Shown: in pieces, positions 36,001 to 47,250 of the stretch
Layout: each line of letters opens with the position of its first letter
How positions within the stretch are numbered: position 1 is the first letter of the stretch
DNA from: Cylicocyclus nassatus
Lineage: Eukaryota; Nematoda; Chromadorea; Rhabditida; Strongylidae
Assembly (NCBI GenBank): GCA_958299035.1
Contig: CATQJL010000316.1
Coordinates: 89,860,443 to 89,924,442 of the forward strand
Reading direction: 5' to 3'
DNA length: 64,000 bases
Made by a program: the position numbers and the translations under genes
The notes under the pieces: generated by a model
Told to the model about the DNA's origin: nothing
Databases searched by the model: none
The model's input: the letters and a program-made list of their open reading frames with translations, nothing else

Positions 36001-37130
36001 TTTATCAATCGAAAATACAGCAGTGAAAGCTGGTGGCAAACACGCGCAGTGTTTTTTTTTGCTCACATAATGCAAAAAGATCCAGCACTTCCACGTTTTA
36101 TACTGCTTCCTCTAATTTAAATGGATCATGTTGACAAGGCGTGAAAGACTAATTTCTTCTACCGAAATTTGATTTTATTTGAAACAAAATTTGGAGAATA
36201 AGTAACAAAATACATTTTGTTTATCAGATAGAAGCGGGTTTTTTAACAATAGCATACGTGCACAATTTTCTTCGCCATTTTTAGTGCAAGGCTAATAACT
36301 TGTAATTGCCGGAAATATATCAGTAGCCAATAATGTGAGGTGAGCTCATGCAATCAAACATGAATAATTCCGTGGTACCTCACTGATCAACATCTTTTTG
36401 TACAAATGGTAAAAAAAACTTTTATTCCACGATGTTTATGCCCAGCAAAATTTCAAAGAAAACTTTAGTTCAGTTTTCTGTATTTTTTCTTTACTTTTTT
36501 TTCCAAAATTCAAGTGTTGCATTCGTCTATGTTCTGTCCTGTCCACCTTGTCCTTGTCCTACTGTAGAATACTACAATATAGGGACTGCAAAAAAACTCT
36601 CGTACAATTTTAGCTAGAAAATCTCGGCTTATGTGCAACATATCTATTTTTGACACTAAGCAAAAAAATCGCCTTTTTATGTTAGCAAACGTTCTTGTAT
36701 CTGATAGAAAAATATTTTCTACCTTCGTATGAAACTTCTATAGCTACAACTATGCTTTTTTGAAAACGTATGAAGTTGGAAAGCAGGCCGATGATTAACT
36801 AGCTCTTGTGTTTGTCTAAAAGACTAGCCGATGGAAACCTTTTCCTTGTAACTACTTCTCGTTTTCTGCAGCTTGTTAATCTCTTATAAATCATAGTTCA
36901 TCTATATGCGTCTTGTACTCCTCAAGAAGGTAAATAATCAGAATTATTGAATTGAACATGGCAGGTTGCTTTTTGGTGGGAAAATATGCATGGTCTCTTG
37001 ATGACTGAAAGCCCAAAAAGTTTTTGTATACATTTTTCGTCTGCTCATATTCGGAGACATTTTAGTGATACTTAACATATTTTTAGCGTATTCAACTTCT
37101 TTGATTTGCAGATACTAAGCCTCCCATGCA
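36001..37130. other. Upstream flank of the GPCR gene
   Basis: AT-rich. The pyrimidine-rich CTTTGATTTGCAG ending at about 37111 may be a splice or trans-splice acceptor 19 bases before the start codon at 37131. No TATA box can be assigned. Confidence 0.35.
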
Positions 37131-40100
37131 ATGGATTATTCGATAATTATAGTGTTTCAGCTGATTTATATCATTCCTAGCCTGTTGCTATATTTGATAC
37201 AATTCTGTTTTATATTCTTCTCGAAGGATGCAGAATTCTCCACGGCATTCCATTACATATTCCTAGCACGAGGTAAATGAAACGAAGTAGATGTTCAAGC
37301 TGTATGGGAAATAGGATTGTCAGATGCCTATAAGAAACGAAGAACAGCCGACCTGAAGAATCAGCACTTTTTAATTTACGGATCAGTCTTGACTGCACCC
37401 TCAAATAACATAGTGGCTTTTGACCTGAAAATCTACAATTTGTACCTTGGGGCCTTGAGATTTAAGGAAGAGGAGGGGGAAGAGATGTTAGATTTCTCTC
37501 TTTCCCCGAAAGTGGGCCTTAAAGTAAAGATTTCTTTATTTGTGTTGTATACTTATGCAGTGGCTCAACTTCTCATCAAGACAATTGTTCTTGAACTTTG
37601 AAGTTGATCAAGTTAGCCTTGTAAATTTTTTAGATAAATAAGGAGCATCTTAAAATTTTTGGAAGGTTTGTCAACATCTTGTCCCTTTATTCAGAAAAAT
37701 TTTTTTTGTGGCTCACATATTAACTGATCAATTGTCCACATAATAAGCGTAATATCAGACCTGAGTCCAAACTTTACGGAAGTTCTTATCCATGGGAAAA
37801 TGTGATTAACTGAAAACAATGCAAGTGAGACTAGCGTATACCATGATTATTGAACTCCAGATCGAAATGCCTGAAAATCTCCATCAGGGGAAAAAGTTGA
37901 TTTATTTTGATAAAGAAAACCTTTTCGTAAACTCGTTATCGAAACTGCCTTGAACAATCTGCGTTTTGTATGTGGAAAAAGATATTTTCCAAAAAAGTAA
38001 ACTTAAAACCATCTTTACCATCCCTCATTTCGTTTTATGTGGGAGTCATCTTTTAACAACATTTTCTTGTACTTCGTGTTCATTTGGCCGTAATTGCCTT
38101 GAATGTAAAAGAAAGGCGTTACTAATCTTTGACGCAATGAGCGAGTGAACCAAAGAAGTATAGATCTCGATCGTAGAAGTAAAGTACTTTCTTGACTCCT
38201 ATCTGAAGTTGCAAACGTGTTGCCTGGACAAAGTACAATCCATTTTCGTAATTTTGACGTAAAAAGCCAATTAATTATACATTGAAATGCGTTGAAGCAG
38301 GAAAAAAACGTAATCTGGCCGGAGAGTTGTTATTCAAGATTACTATTTTAAGAATGGAATGAATGCACGTAGTTCCTGGTGCGATTCAGACTTGTTCCTT
38401 CAACATGCTGCAGAATAGCTATTGATGAGGAAAGAGGAAAAATGAGGATATGAATGCAGAGTACATTACTATAAAAAAAGGTATTTTTAGCTCCCGCAGA
38501 TATGTTGCAAGTTCTTACTAGCCTGTTCACCTTCCGACTTCCTTTGGCTGGTTGGGTATGGGTGGAGGATAAACCATACATTGCTAAGGTGAACTTGCTA
38601 AATACACGGAATAAAGGAGATTTGCACTATGAATTTCTCTATGAAGTTCTGCAAATTCTGTCTTTCAGGCTGGGTTTGTCATATCCCAATATGTCTGTTT
38701 GATAGAATTATTCGCACAGCTATCGCTTTCCGTAAATCGCTTCACGGCCATCATCTATCCACTCCGACACAATCAGGTAAATTTGGCAAACGACCAGGAT
38801 AAACACTCTCTGATGAAGAAATTCATGCAGATGGCTCCGATTTTCGGGTTCGAAAAACAAAGGGAAAAGTACGGGGACCATGGTTGTGATGCAAAACACA
38901 GCACGTATATTATGAATCAAAGCATATGTGCAGACATCATAAAAACGCAAGTGTTTGACGACTACTATTTCTTTTATCCCAACAGCTTTTGGCAAAGTTT
39001 GAACACCGTATTGCACGGCTGGTTTGATTGAGCTTAGATTCATGATCCGCAGGAATAATCGAGTGCTCTTTGTTACTATGAGTTAAGGTTGGAACTTTTC
39101 TTTTGCCTCTGAGAAAAGGACTTGCGCAAGTAAGTCCCTCAAAAAGCTGAAAACTCCTACTACCAAGTCAATTCAAGTCACCTTTAAATACGAAAATCTG
39201 CACTAGATGGTATTAAAATAAAACTGCGCCAAATATACCATGACAGCTGAATTCTCAATGTTCCTCAAAAGTTCGACTATACTATTCATACAGCGAAAAG
39301 GCTATTTTTGCAGGTATTAAACCCCATAATAGAAGTTTTCATCTATTCTAAAATTTTTGCAAATGACTGCTCCCTTCCAAGACCCAAAACTTGAGCTCGT
39401 ATTAGATTTCGGTTCCTCTTTAGTAAATAGTTTCCAGTTGAGGGCTGGTCTCATATCAGCTGTGGACTTTAGGATGATATTGCAAACAATGAAAATCCAT
39501 GGGAGAAAATTGAATATGTTTCTCTTAATTTTTATAAATTCGATCACTATTTTATCCTTATTTTGCAGCTCTGGAATAAGAGGACAACCTGCAAGTTATT
39601 TGCCATATGTGCTTTAATCGCGCTCATTCCCACTGCCATCAGATTACCACAAGCAGCTGGCTATGCCAATGTAAACGGAAAAATAGTACCACATCTAATC
39701 CACGAAGAGGATCAAAAGGTAATTTCTTTACTGCTTGAAATGTTATGTTAATTGTTAATGCAACCAATTTAGCTGAATTCTTACATAACCAGCAGCATCT
39801 ACGTAATTTTTGGACTCTCCTGCTTCCTGTTGAATGTTGGTTCCCTTGTAAAGCATGCCCAACAGCGGAACTTGAAGGTAGACATCTTTACTTCCGCCTT
39901 AGGAATATGCCCTTAACAGGTGCAAACACATTCTGAATATAATACTTATGTACGTAATGCATTTTTTCTTGATTAGAACTTGCGTAGCTATTTTTGTCTA
40001 GAAAAAGCTAAATTGCACGTTGAACAAAATCGTATGCAATACCCTTTCCTTAATCACACTGTTTTAGCAAAAGAACGATCTTGAGAAGACTCAAGCGTTC

Positions 40101-41081
40101 AGATGTTGTCATATATACTCAAACATCAAGGACAATGTAATTCTCAAAGTGTTTATGCTACTCGTAGATAATCAATGGTGCTTACAGATAGCGTACATAA
40201 CTTGTAAAACTTATAATTACAAAGCAAATAGGTTGAAACATAAGTCTTACGCTAAAATAGGAAACCGTAATAATTGATACTTCCTCTATATCCCAGATGG
40301 TTTTGAGATACCATTCGATAGAGCAAGCTAGGTCTACAAGTTATTGTCGAAGGCTTGCATCAATTATAATCTACACGAAGTTTGAGGCCAAAAACTAGAA
40401 AAATCATGCGTCCGAAAAGCCTAAAATTTTTTTTTAAAAATGCGTTATCAAAACATGTACTATCTTTTTTATTCGTGTATTTATGTTTCAGCGACAACCG
40501 AGATTTTATTAATCCTTTGTTGGCTAACGTTTCGGCGATTTTCATTCGTCACCGCCGAACTTGGAATATCTTTTTTTAAATTAATTATCTAGACAAAGGC
40601 AGCAGAGTTTTGCAGATTGCATATCGAAAATTTTTCATTAAAAATAAACGTCCGGGTTTTCTTCCAGATAAGAAGTTTGCAGATATGAGAAAAATTTTTC
40701 TGCATAGATCTGTATATTTCCAGTTATTTGACCAACAGCAAGTGGCTCGACGAGTACAATTAAATCTCTTGACTTATTCTTCGTCTTTTACACTTGCTAT
40801 AATTTCAATGACTATTTGTCAGGTAAGAAATTCCACATATGTCGTGCCGCTGCTCATGCTTCTGCATTTCTACTTTGTTTATTTAGTGTATGCTTGCCCT
40901 GGACATCTTTCCTCTGACCACTGATGGTCGTGCTCTGCTGATAATCATGCTCACATTGTCAGCTGACTGTTTCGCCTTATCAAATCCATGGCTGCTCCTA
41001 GCATTATCGTCGTCGTTCAGATCGAAATTTATGAAGCTAGGTGCGAACAAAAATTCCGTATCAAATATATACTCAGTCTAA
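37131..41081 (+). CDS. Seven-transmembrane chemoreceptor-type GPCR (Srv/Srg-like nematode family)
   Basis: Seven exons join in phase to 295 residues: 37131-37272, 38500-38588, 38669-38776, 39569-39718, 39773-39877, 40724-40822, 40887-41081. Each exon carries about one transmembrane helix: TM1 (about 4-33), TM2 (about 50-70), TM3 (about 78-99) ending in N100-R101-F102, the usual worm replacement of DRY, then TAIIYPLRHN; TM4 (about 122-140); TM5 (about 168-188); TM6 (about 211-230); TM7 (about 246-273) with N264-P265. A short C-terminal tail follows, and an AATAAA lies 22 bases after the stop. All introns are GT-AG. By family analogy it is a surface receptor of sensory neurons, ligand unknown. 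Family assignment between Srv, Srg and Srxa is uncertain; the helix pattern and splicing are strong. No other receptor copy is in the window. Confidence 0.85.
40305..40345. repeat. Fragment of the mirrored palindromic element
   Basis: ACCATTCGATAGAGCAAGCT followed by GTCTACAAG in GPCR intron 5 matches the CGATAGAGCAAAGCAAGCTC block that precedes the frames in the elements at 13531 and 46111. The rest is too diverged to align by eye. Confidence 0.5.
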
Positions 41082-41102
41082 TGCTCATCTCGTGTTGCTT
41101 AG

Positions 41103-41108
41103 AATAAA
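41103..41108 (+). terminator. Polyadenylation signal of the GPCR gene
   Basis: AATAAA begins 22 bases after the TAA stop, a typical distance in nematode genes. Confidence 0.6.
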
Positions 41109-41188
41109 GAGATTGAGATATTTTCTTCAAATTTTATAGTCATTCATTCATGGAAATCTACGATGTCTAGTTAGGGACCACGATTATA

Positions 41189-42083
41189 CAGGGTGTCCCA
41201 AATAGGCCAAAAACTCTTACAATACTTTGGGAAGCTGCTGATTTCAAATATGAAGTTTCCACTTTACTATAATGCATTTTTCCTGAGTTAATCCATGCAA
41301 TCCTTAACAACTGAATTCCCAGCACTTGTCAACAATGTGATGACACCGTCAAAAAGCTGGAAACACTCGTAAAAAGTTGTTTATTGCAATCAGCATGCTC
41401 GAAAACCGTCAGACGGCTTACTTTTCAATGGTTCCATATGCTGGAAGTCCTTACCGTAATCCTACAGTAACGAGGAGCGATCGGTGACCCGCTTCATACT
41501 GCAGATCTAACAAGGGAAGGATACATGGTCGAAGTGGCATTTCATCTCGAAATGTATACTGTCTTATAGAGCTTAGGATGCTGATTCCGAATCTGTCTTC
41601 GTTATCTGCCGAGCGCCTCTGGACGCCGAGTTATGAGCGTTCTTTGGGCTGAAAAATTGAATGCGTAATTAGAGCAAAATTCGTCAGAATTGCTCAAATG
41701 GTCCAATGTTGGTTATCAGAGCACTCCATTTCAAAGGATACCTTCTGCCCAAAACACTCATACTACATGTTGCTCTGTTTAGGCGCTGAAAAGTCCGTAA
41801 TAGTCAATTTTACTTGAATTCTGCGTTCATTTTTCGCTCCAAAAAACATTTATAACTCGGCGTCCAAAGGCGCTCGGCAGATAACGAAGAAAGATTCGGA
41901 ATCAGCGTTTAACGCTCTTCAAAATAGTATATGACCCATTTGAAAAGGCCACTTCGACTGGTTCGACCTCCCTTGTAAGTTGAAGCCATCACTACAGAAT
42001 GGTACCCAAAGGTCGGCAGACATCAAGGTAAGAGAGTTATTAACGATCGAACAGTGTGCAAATTTTTTGCGACACCCTATACA
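41189..42083. mobile_element. ACAGGGTGTCCC-ended element
   Basis: TATACAGGGTGTCCCAAA at the left and the inverse TTTGCGACACCCTATA at the right give a Tc1/mariner-like pair of ends with TA flanks. Most of the interior is a second, nested foldback at 41517-41977. A second element of this type is at 53713-54828, again with another foldback inside. Confidence 0.6.
41517..41977. mobile_element. ACAAGGGAGG-ended foldback MITE, copy 2 (nested)
   Basis: TAACAAGGGAAGG at the left and CCTCCCTTGTA at the right lie at TA, with inner arms TTCCGAATCTGTCTTCGTTA and its inverse. It is clearly homologous to 27751-28212 and of the same length (about 460 bp). Confidence 0.75.
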
Positions 42084-43116
42084 GAGCATCTCCAGATGTG
42101 CACATAATCGTCGATGACTCCTTTGTACCGAAATCTTCTGCAAACTCTTAGATACCTTGTTCTGAAGCAGGCACCAAATTAGGTGTAACAGTATCTAATG
42201 TAGATTGCTTTCTATCAATAGGACTACGGCAGAAAGTGTTGATAGAGGTGCCATGACAGTCAAATCTGCTATAAAAAGAATCCAAGAGGGCTGCAAAATC
42301 TCTCCCTCATTTTAAACATAAACATCCATTCTCAGCGGTTACATACAATGAACACAACAAATACCGCAATCATTCCACTTACGGCTTCAATCAGACAGTA
42401 GATCGTCTTCGCTGACATTCATTTTACTTTGTGCCAGTCAGCGCACTTATCGGTGACGTTGCAAATCTTGCTCCGTGACTTTTCGTCTAAGGAAGAAGCG
42501 GTGGACCAGCCACGCTTCTTCCACCAATTCCTAATCCTAATCTTGGCTGATGGTGTAGGTCAGAGCTAGAAGTTAAAACCTATGTAAATCGCTGAAACAA
42601 TCTTGATGCTTTTTGAGACCGAGTGTATTCTATAAAAGACCCCTAACCAAAGTGGCTCTAGCGCAGAATTGAAGGCTCAAATTTATGAGCTCACACATCA
42701 GGAGTGTGACGTTTGCATGTAGCATAGCTGTAGCTATGAATAATTGATACTGTGTAGGCTACGTGGCCAAGGTAATTATAGACTACTAACTATGCAAAAT
42801 CGGGTGTTACGAACCAACCAAGAAGAAGTGATGATCAGAACATCAAGAGCAGAATATTCACCTGCAACAGGATTTTATACAACTAAACCTGAAAAATGCA
42901 AAATTACTTACACTCGTTTTCATTTTTTTCCCATATGAAGTAAATGGACGGTTTGGTTTGCCTCTCCCCCACTCCCCAGCCTATGTTACGGAAGTTGCAA
43001 AGCAGACATATTTAAAATCTTTGTATTTACGTCATTCAATGAAGTTGTCTGGTGAGAGTTAAGTTGATCTGCATTTGGTTTCCTCAATAAAGTTGCGCTG
43101 TCAACAACTCTGCTAC
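42084..43116. other. Intergenic region
   Basis: Between the nested elements and the candidate start at 43137 no gene, repeat or RNA could be recognised. Confidence 0.4.
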
Positions 43117-43136
43117 GCCATTTACATTTTTAGAAA

Positions 43137-43770
43137 ATGATTTCATCCAGACTTTTTTCCTCCTTAGCACGGGGTTGTATTCCGACATCGCCATTGTAAG
43201 TTTGACTCGCTCTACTTTATTACGCGGATAGAAGACTATATGTCGGCGAAAGGCAGCGACCCCGCGGGTTTTTTCAATAAGTAGCGCCCTCGCACATCGC
43301 GGAGGTGTTCAGGTTTTTGCACGAAGTCCGCGCAGAACCCTCCCACATTCGGCGTTATATAGTTCTCACCTTATTACGCACGTAGCGCAATGTAGAGAAG
43401 AGAAAACTAGGGTTATTTTGATTATGATGGCGGGGTGAAAGGTCGAAAAACACATGCAGATAATCGGTTAGATCGCTTGAAGCAACATAGCATTACATGA
43501 GCTTTGTGTGAAACGTGAAATATCCGCAGAGCTGCACACAAAAATGTCGCGTGATTGTAAATAAATAAACACAGCATCCAAATATTTTTTTAGCTTTGGA
43601 GCTTCAAGTTCAGCGTTGAACAATCCACAATTCCCTGCAATCCTTCGCTTTCTCTCTTTTTCGGCCTAGTTCAAGCTGCGCTGTGCAAAATGTCGCACCG
43701 CAGTGTTGGCAAGATCCTGACAGCTGTTTCGAAGCTACAGTATCTCTTACATATTCGGTGCCGCTTTATA
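43137..43770 (+). CDS. Candidate first exons of a mitochondrial-targeted protein (partial, unsure)
   Basis: The 5' side is gene-like: ACATTTTTAG, an SL-type acceptor, ends three bases before ATG at 43137. The exon 43137-43195 encodes MISSRLFSSLARGCIPTSP, rich in Arg and Ser without acids as in mitochondrial presequences, and ends at GTAAGT. A second exon from 43670 (after CTTTTTCGGCCTAG) continues in phase as FQAALCKMSHRSVGKILTAV, with a possible donor near 43760. Further exons could not be found, so the gene is either long-introned, broken or an illusion. The protein is not recognised. Confidence 0.3.
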
Positions 43771-43899
43771 GGCCGCACCCGCCAATGGTGCGGAGCGCCT
43801 TCTAAAAGATTGTTTTTAGCGAACAAACTGAAGATCCTCTCTTTCCCGTGCTGTGCTTTCTTTCAACTCCGATGAAGCTACCTATCTCGAGGGGCTCTT

Positions 43900-44914
43900 G
43901 CTCTCGTACTTCTTTGAGAAAAGACGAGAAAAAAGATTTATTTTTGAAAAACACAGTTGACAAAACAAAAAGAACAAAAGTAGAATGTTATCACTAGAAG
44001 GTGAGAAATAGTAGTTGGGTGTTTGTGCGGCTTCGCGCATCGCAAACTTTATCGCACATTAGCGCGCGCGTTGAAAATAATTGCGAATACCTGAATTTGG
44101 GTAACGCAACATAACTTTCACTTTAAAACTCATTTTCAAGTCTCTAATACCGTAATATAGATAGCTCGTTTGACTATATAGAACAACACTGTAGATAAGA
44201 GCTCAAACTGGGCCCGGTTCAGTGGGGCCTGACAGTATTAAAGAGGAAGTATCATTTTACTTGCAACAAATTGCGATTAGCTGATTAAGGTTGGTAGTTA
44301 GCGAAAAAACGAAAGCGGGAAGGAACGGCGGTTTTTGTGATATCCAGGGCCGTAGCAAAACGGCGGTGACAAAATCCAGAAAAAGATCGAAGAATTGTGT
44401 GGAGCAGAGGCAACATATTGACTGCGGCGCGTAGCAATACCTCGGTCAGATCCGATGATCTCCCCTGAAATCTTAATTTCAGTTTATCATTAAAATTACG
44501 GCCGCACTATTTTAGAAAGGCCCCCTGGGCTAGCAGTTGGGAGGTCCGGTCAACGACCAGGTTGGGTGGGAAGGTCAATTGCAGTAAATAGATGTAAAGG
44601 TGAAGATTTGAGAAAAGTCCTGCCTGTGAGTTGTTCGTGAGTAATGATACAAAAGTTGACTTGATGCCACGGCCGAAAGCGCGCAAGACTTTAGAATTTC
44701 GGGGTCTACGGAGAGGGAGGATTGCTGGACAGCTATCGCGGGCATTGGAAAAGAAATTAACTTTTCCTACCAACTAAGAGGGAATATCTTGATTTCTTCA
44801 ATATTGTGCACAACTGAGGGTCATCCTTCCCACACATTTTCCAACAGCTACAAATTCTATGAAATCCATTTTAAACTGTAATTTTGTTCGTTTATTTTAT
44901 CTGTCCGTTTGATA
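43900..44914. other. Intergenic region with dispersed repeat traces
   Basis: The stretch near 44450-44475 (CGATGATCTCCCCTGA) recurs at about 50540-50560. Otherwise no gene or element can be defined. Confidence 0.35.
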
Positions 44915-45215
44915 GGCAAACCCTTATAGCGGTCATCATCAATTTTTCGTTAGTGGCCGCTATCAAAGATCGCTTGGCGAAGTAGCAAAAATCGCATCGC
45001 TGGGCGCCCTCAAACCATGACCCGCCACTTGAAATGCATGTTCTATTCACTTGACTAAACCCGTGCAAGCAGTGTGAAAATGTTTTCCCCTCGAAAACGA
45101 GGACGTCTGCAAAGCCATTCGCTCCAGATCAATGGCCCCCTTGGCGCTGCGCTGAAGCGCTGTAAAGTCAACATAGGCTTACAGTAAGTTTCGACCTGCT
45201 TTAGAAGTGATATGG
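44915..45215 (-). repeat. Possible tRNA-headed SINE, copy 1
   Basis: It is similar over about 280 bases to 51063-51318. On the minus strand it carries a degenerate promoter-like pair (AGTGAATAGA, then GGTTTGAGGGC) and a terminal hairpin formed by GATAGCGGCC and inverted GACCGCTATC. It is less well preserved than copy 2. Confidence 0.4.
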
Positions 45216-45840
45216 ATTGGCGAGCGTCCGTTTCGCAACGCCGTTTGCAGCTAATTATATCCTACTAGCGACCCGTAGGGTAAGTGGGTCGGAGAAAATA
45301 CAATATAAGGGCTTAGTTGTGACTATAAATTTTTCTAGATAATTTTCCTATTCCTTTCCTGAGGAAATTTTTGCGAAGAGCATTCTACAAAAGAAGAACT
45401 GCTCGAAAAAGCGATAATCTCCACAAATCATTCAACATTTCTCGAAATTCCTGCTACGACCATGCATGGAAAATACTATTTTTCTCTCGTTTACCACGCG
45501 CTTTCTGCAAATTTCCCCTCCTCACAGAGACATTCAGATAAACCCCCCCCCCCCACCTTTCTACCCTTTCACAGAGAATTTCTTCTCCCAAAACTTCTCA
45601 ACAAGTTCCATAAAAGATCGTTAAGTAAGTAGCTGAACACCTGTCGTTTTGGAAGTAGAAATACACCCATAACAATTATGTATACTATAAAAAACACTTC
45701 TCTCAGAATCAATTCCGACAGCAACGAAATCAATCGTCTGAGAACTTTGTCAGAGAATTCTTCAATTTTTTCGCCAAAAGAATATGAAGCTTTACTATAA
45801 AAAAAGATCCCTCCCCGAAAAGCACGACTACTGAGCCACC
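45216..45840. other. Intergenic region with possible Helitron terminus
   Basis: On the minus strand, CGACCC-loop-GGGTCG followed by CTAG and T (45266-45295) resembles a Helitron 3' end of a different family; the matching TC start was not found. A C-run lies at 45543-45555. Confidence 0.3.
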
Positions 45841-47250
45841 TAAAGACCGTCATACATGAGAACTGCACAAACGTACAAAAAATTGTTTCCCTGTCCGTTC
45901 AAATTGCTGCCGCTTACGCTATTATTATTTATCTGAAAGACAATTCAAGCCCTAAGTGCCGCCTGGATACCGTTTAAAAATTATAAGAACTGCCCCAAAC
46001 GTATAAAAATCTGTTTCCCTGCCCGATATTGCCCTACGTGCCGCTTACAGACCGATAGTAACTATTCAAAAAGAAAGTTTATGTCCTATGTGCCGCTTAA
46101 AGACCGTATATATCAGGTTGGCTCGAAAGTTCTGGGACATTTTTGAACTAGATCTGCTATTTCGTGAAACCTAACGCATATACATCAGATTGAGGTACCA
46201 TTCGATAGAGCAAAGCAAGCTCTACAAGACGGCATGCGAAAGTTCGCACCATCTTCAATCCACCGTAAGTTTGCACCCGAAATCTGAGTTGTACTGAAGT
46301 TCAAAAAATCGCGAAAAATTCAAATCTTTGTTCAAACAAATCCTACGAATCTCCAACTTGCTCACAAAAATTGCACACCACATCAGAGACTCATATGCAC
46401 CGTTCCTGTATTTTTTCCTTATTTGGAAATCGAGAAAACGAAAATTTTCGTACTTCTATAAAAACGAAACTGTTCTGATTCCACCCATGTAATTGAACAA
46501 TACAAGCCCTTAGAAGTATGACCGTAAATTTTCAGCTTTCCGTAAGCCCTAGCTGTCGAAAGAAATTGATTTTAGCACGGAACGCCCGAGTGAGGAAGTT
46601 CAACTCGGTTATTTCCGGAACTACGGCATATAGGAAGCTGAAAATTTACGGTTATACTTCTAAGGGCTTGTATCATTTAATTAAATGAATGGAAACAGCA
46701 CAGCTTCGTTTTTATATGAGTACGAAAATTTTCGTTTTTTTGATTTTCAGATGAGGAACAAACACAGGAACGGTGCATATGAGTGTCTGATGTGGTGTGC
46801 ATTTTTTGTGAGCAAGTTGGAGATTCGTAGGATTTGTTTGAACAAAGATATGAATTTTTCGCAATTTTTTGAACTTCAGTACAACTCAGAATTTGGGTGC
46901 AAACTTATGGTGGATCGAAGCTGGTGCGAACTTTCGCAAGACATCTTGTAGAGCTTGCTTTGCTCTATCGAATGGTACCCCAATCTGATGTATATGCGTT
47001 AGGTTTCATGAAATAGCAGATCTAGTTCGAAAATGTTCCAGAACTTTCGAGCCGACCTAATATAAGAAAAATCAACTACGACTCCTACAAAAAGAAAACA
47101 ACGAAATCAAGTATCAACTGCAGCGCGTATTCTCAAATTGCCGTACATGCCACTTTAGGACCTTCAATTTTGAGAACTGCCCCAAACGTACAAAAATCTA
47201 TCTCCCTGCTGGAATTGCCCTACGTGTCGCTCACATCGATACCTAGTTGA
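45841..47250. repeat. Degenerate minisatellite interrupted by a palindromic element
   Basis: Copies of a motif built on GAACTGCCCCAAACGTA, CTGTTTCCCTGCCCG and TTGCCCTACGTGCCGCTTA recur at about 45860, 45990, 46060 and again at 47180. The mariner-ended palindrome at 46111-47062 sits inside, at a TA within the array. Confidence 0.55.
46111..47062. mobile_element. Mariner-ended palindromic element, diverged relative with frame
   Basis: The ends TATCAGGTTGGCTCGAAAG and the inverse CTTTCGAGCCGACCTAATA mark mariner-type termini. The length (952 bp) and layout match the element at 13531-14480, including the ATAGAGCAAAGCAAGCTC block. The right arm keeps an 88-codon frame (46685-46951) whose last 45 residues resemble the other element: LEIRR..LNKD.NFS.FF ... 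VDRSW against WEVRR..LDED.IFF.FL ... VDRAW. The mirrored left-arm frame is interrupted by a stop. Confidence 0.75.

Noticed and set aside
38776..39031. Plus-strand frame continuing past the third GPCR exon
   Set aside because: It reads through a good GTAAAT donor into non-hydrophobic sequence; the next helix is supplied by the exon at 39569.
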